Positions 62,833 through 64,000 of a stretch of DNA of 64,000 bases are shown piece by piece (within the stretch, counting starts at the first letter, position 1; each line of letters opens with the position of its first letter). The position numbers and the translations under genes were made by a program. The stretch spans positions 1,226,001 to 1,290,000 of the forward strand of contig JAWKLD010000001.1 of the NCBI GenBank assembly GCA_041392855.1, in the 5' to 3' direction. This DNA is from Flavipsychrobacter sp. Lineage in GTDB: Bacteria > Bacteroidota > Bacteroidia > Chitinophagales > Chitinophagaceae. The notes under the pieces were generated by a model. It was not told the DNA's origin. It saw nothing but the letters and a program-made list of their open reading frames with translations, and did not search any database.

Positions 62833-63678
62833 TTAAAACCTGTAACCTATCTTAAAACCAAACTGAGCTATTGGCTCATCTAAGTCATATGGTTCAAAAC
62901 TGTAGGTATAGCTACTTCCACCATAGTCCTCATAAAAAATAAAACCTAAGGCTAGTTCCAACCCGAGATATAGGCGTTTTGTTGGACTTATATTTAATGA
63001 GTTATTGATGACAGCGCCTGCTGAGAAATAATCTCTCCTACTGTAATTATATGTAATAGTTCCATTAGCCCCGTACAGCGGTTGTAAATTATCTGCATTA
63101 TTACCGTAATTCAAAGCAACAGCGGGCCCTATTCCATATCTCACTTTACCTTTAGCACCAGTAGGATATATTTTTATACCGGGCATAACAAAGTAAGAAT
63201 AAGAATCTGGATTACCTTGTACTATTGTATTTCCATTATTATAGTAATTACCATATTCTGATCTTATAGTAGCAGAAACAGGCATATAGAATGAAATGAT
63301 ACTTTCTTTACCTAGCAGCCTCTCATAACTTAAACCAAGACCTACTCCTCCATTGTTTACTAGCATAGGAAAGAAGGCAAGTATATTATTCCCATATTTT
63401 GAGTTATCTACCTTAGGGCTATGCCTTACTCTACTTCTTTCGTCAAAAAACTCATTAGTACCGTTTTCGAATTCTATTCTCTCAAGAGCAGATTTTGCTA
63501 TCGTGTACCTAGGCCCATCTTCATTATCTATTCTTTTGTAAGAAACGGTTTTTACACCCACTTCTAACACTTTGGCTTCTATAACAGAGCCATCTCTTTT
63601 AAAAATTTTGTCTTGAGCAAATGCAGCAGAAGAAAGCATCAGTAAGATGCTGGCAAATAAGGTTGTCTTTAAATACAT
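62833..63678 (-). CDS. Outer-membrane beta-barrel protein with an N-terminal DGS-type domain
   Basis: A 281-residue protein with a signal peptide (to AFAQ22). Residues about 25-75 form a small beta domain seen in many Bacteroidota surface proteins: KRDGSVIEAKVLEVGVKTV and YTIAKSALERIEFENG. From about residue 100 to the end come amphipathic strands and aromatic residues of an 8-strand-type barrel ending in YRF. The function is unknown. Confidence 0.72.
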   Translation of the reverse strand: MYLKTTLFASILLMLSSAAFAQDKIFKRDGSVIEAKVLEVGVKTVSYKRIDNEDGPRYTIAKSALERIEFENGTNEFFDERSRVRHSPKVDNSKYGNNILAFFPMLVNNGGVGLGLSYERLLGKESIISFYMPVSATIRSEYGNYYNNGNTIVQGNPDSYSYFVMPGIKIYPTGAKGKVRYGIGPAVALNYGNNADNLQPLYGANGTITYNYSRRDYFSAGAVINNSLNISPTKRLYLGLELALGFIFYEDYGGSSYTYSFEPYDLDEPIAQFGFKIGYRF

Positions 63679-63732
63679 AAGGTTCTTTTATTGTTGTTTA
63701 GCATATTTTATGCCAAAAACCTGCTACTTACA

Positions 63733-64000
63733 TTAATTGTAAGTAAATGTACCGTGCTCGCTTTTAATAACTACTTCTTTTTGTTCTGCCTCTTCAACGT
63801 ATCCTGATATCTGGGCATCTATATTAAACCCTTTTGATATTTCAATGATACTTTCAGCAGTTTCTCTGTCCGTAAATATCTCTAAGCGCTGCCCCATGTT
63901 AAACACCTGGTACATCTCCTTCCAATCTGTTCCTGCAGATTCTTGGATCATCCTAAACAACGGAGGAATAGGTAATAAATTGTCTTTGACAACTCTTAAA
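63733..64000 (-). CDS. purM: Phosphoribosylformylglycinamidine cyclo-ligase, C-terminal part
   Basis: The frame stays open from the stop at 63733 to the right edge, so the N-terminus is missing. The visible 89 codons read VVKDNLLPIPPLFRMIQ, then ESAGTDWKEMYQVFNMGQR and LEIFTDRETAESII, the conserved end of AIR synthase. It makes aminoimidazole ribonucleotide in purine synthesis. A TTG within the frame near 63960 is not a real start. Confidence 0.9.
   Translation of the reverse strand, partial: LRVVKDNLLPIPPLFRMIQESAGTDWKEMYQVFNMGQRLEIFTDRETAESIIEISKGFNIDAQISGYVEEAEQKEVVIKSEHGTFTYN

Noticed and set aside
1..64000. tRNA genes, rRNA genes, CRISPR arrays, insertion sequences
   Set aside because: I looked for tRNA T-loop signatures, regularly spaced repeats and transposase motifs and saw none. 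A covariance-model scan could still find a small RNA I cannot see by eye.

Overview
The window looks like a chromosomal segment of a Bacteroidota bacterium, probably of the Chitinophagales, though the family cannot be fixed from this stretch. The evidence is type IX secretion (T9SS) C-terminal sorting signals on two secreted proteins, a PorP/SprF protein, TonB-dependent uptake with surface lipoproteins, an ECF sigma factor followed by a membrane/beta-barrel protein, the uppS-bamA-ompH-ompH envelope operon, and promoters with the TAnnTTTG -7 box in place of the E. coli -10. Genes are dense and mostly housekeeping. I saw no tRNA, rRNA, CRISPR array, transposon or prophage. Both window edges cut a gene: the sigma-linked barrel protein on the left and purM on the right.

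Layout. 1-3053: ECF sigma factor and trans-envelope partner, then an orphan lipoprotein. 3183-8497: a cobalamin riboswitch and the four surface-uptake genes it leads (DUF4465 T9SS protein, second T9SS protein, BtuG-like beta-propeller lipoprotein, BtuB-like receptor). 8527-18890: RNA modification and general housekeeping (rlmB, yebC, rsmG, tgt, dusB), a glycosyltransferase, an LptF/G permease, kup and a beta-CASP nuclease. 18987-24866: an exosortase with a small partner, then on the other strand a parvulin foldase and two tandem DUF5106/thioredoxin paralogues. 25021-30582: rlmD, small genes, an HTH/membrane-protein pair with two operator-like dyads, and lysS. 31301-35824: uppS-bamA-ompH-ompH. 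36034-45154: upp, porP/sprF, aag, a RsmI-like methylase, a glycosyltransferase, an alpha/beta hydrolase, an acyl-CoA dehydrogenase and a HerA-type ATPase. 45159-48984: a leftward operon from an A-type Fe-S carrier through two uncharacterised exported proteins and an RlmK-like methylase, ending near an ABC ATPase. 49142-58614: frr, then a long leftward run (EVE protein, polyprenyl synthase, RNase R, lpxK, ftcD, surE, an ABC exporter, an SDR). 58793-60701: a convergent MbnP-like/MbnH-like pair. 60830-64000: mtaB, two envelope proteins and purM.

The most interesting parts are the B12 operon, which couples a riboswitch to T9SS-exported proteins; the MbnP/MbnH pair, whose two promoters carry the same kind of dyad; the exosortase pair; the sigma-linked protein that seems to span both membranes; and several genes whose -7 box lies only 4-9 bp before the ATG, which predicts leaderless or nearly leaderless mRNAs. 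All functional calls come from reading sequence motifs; no database search was run.
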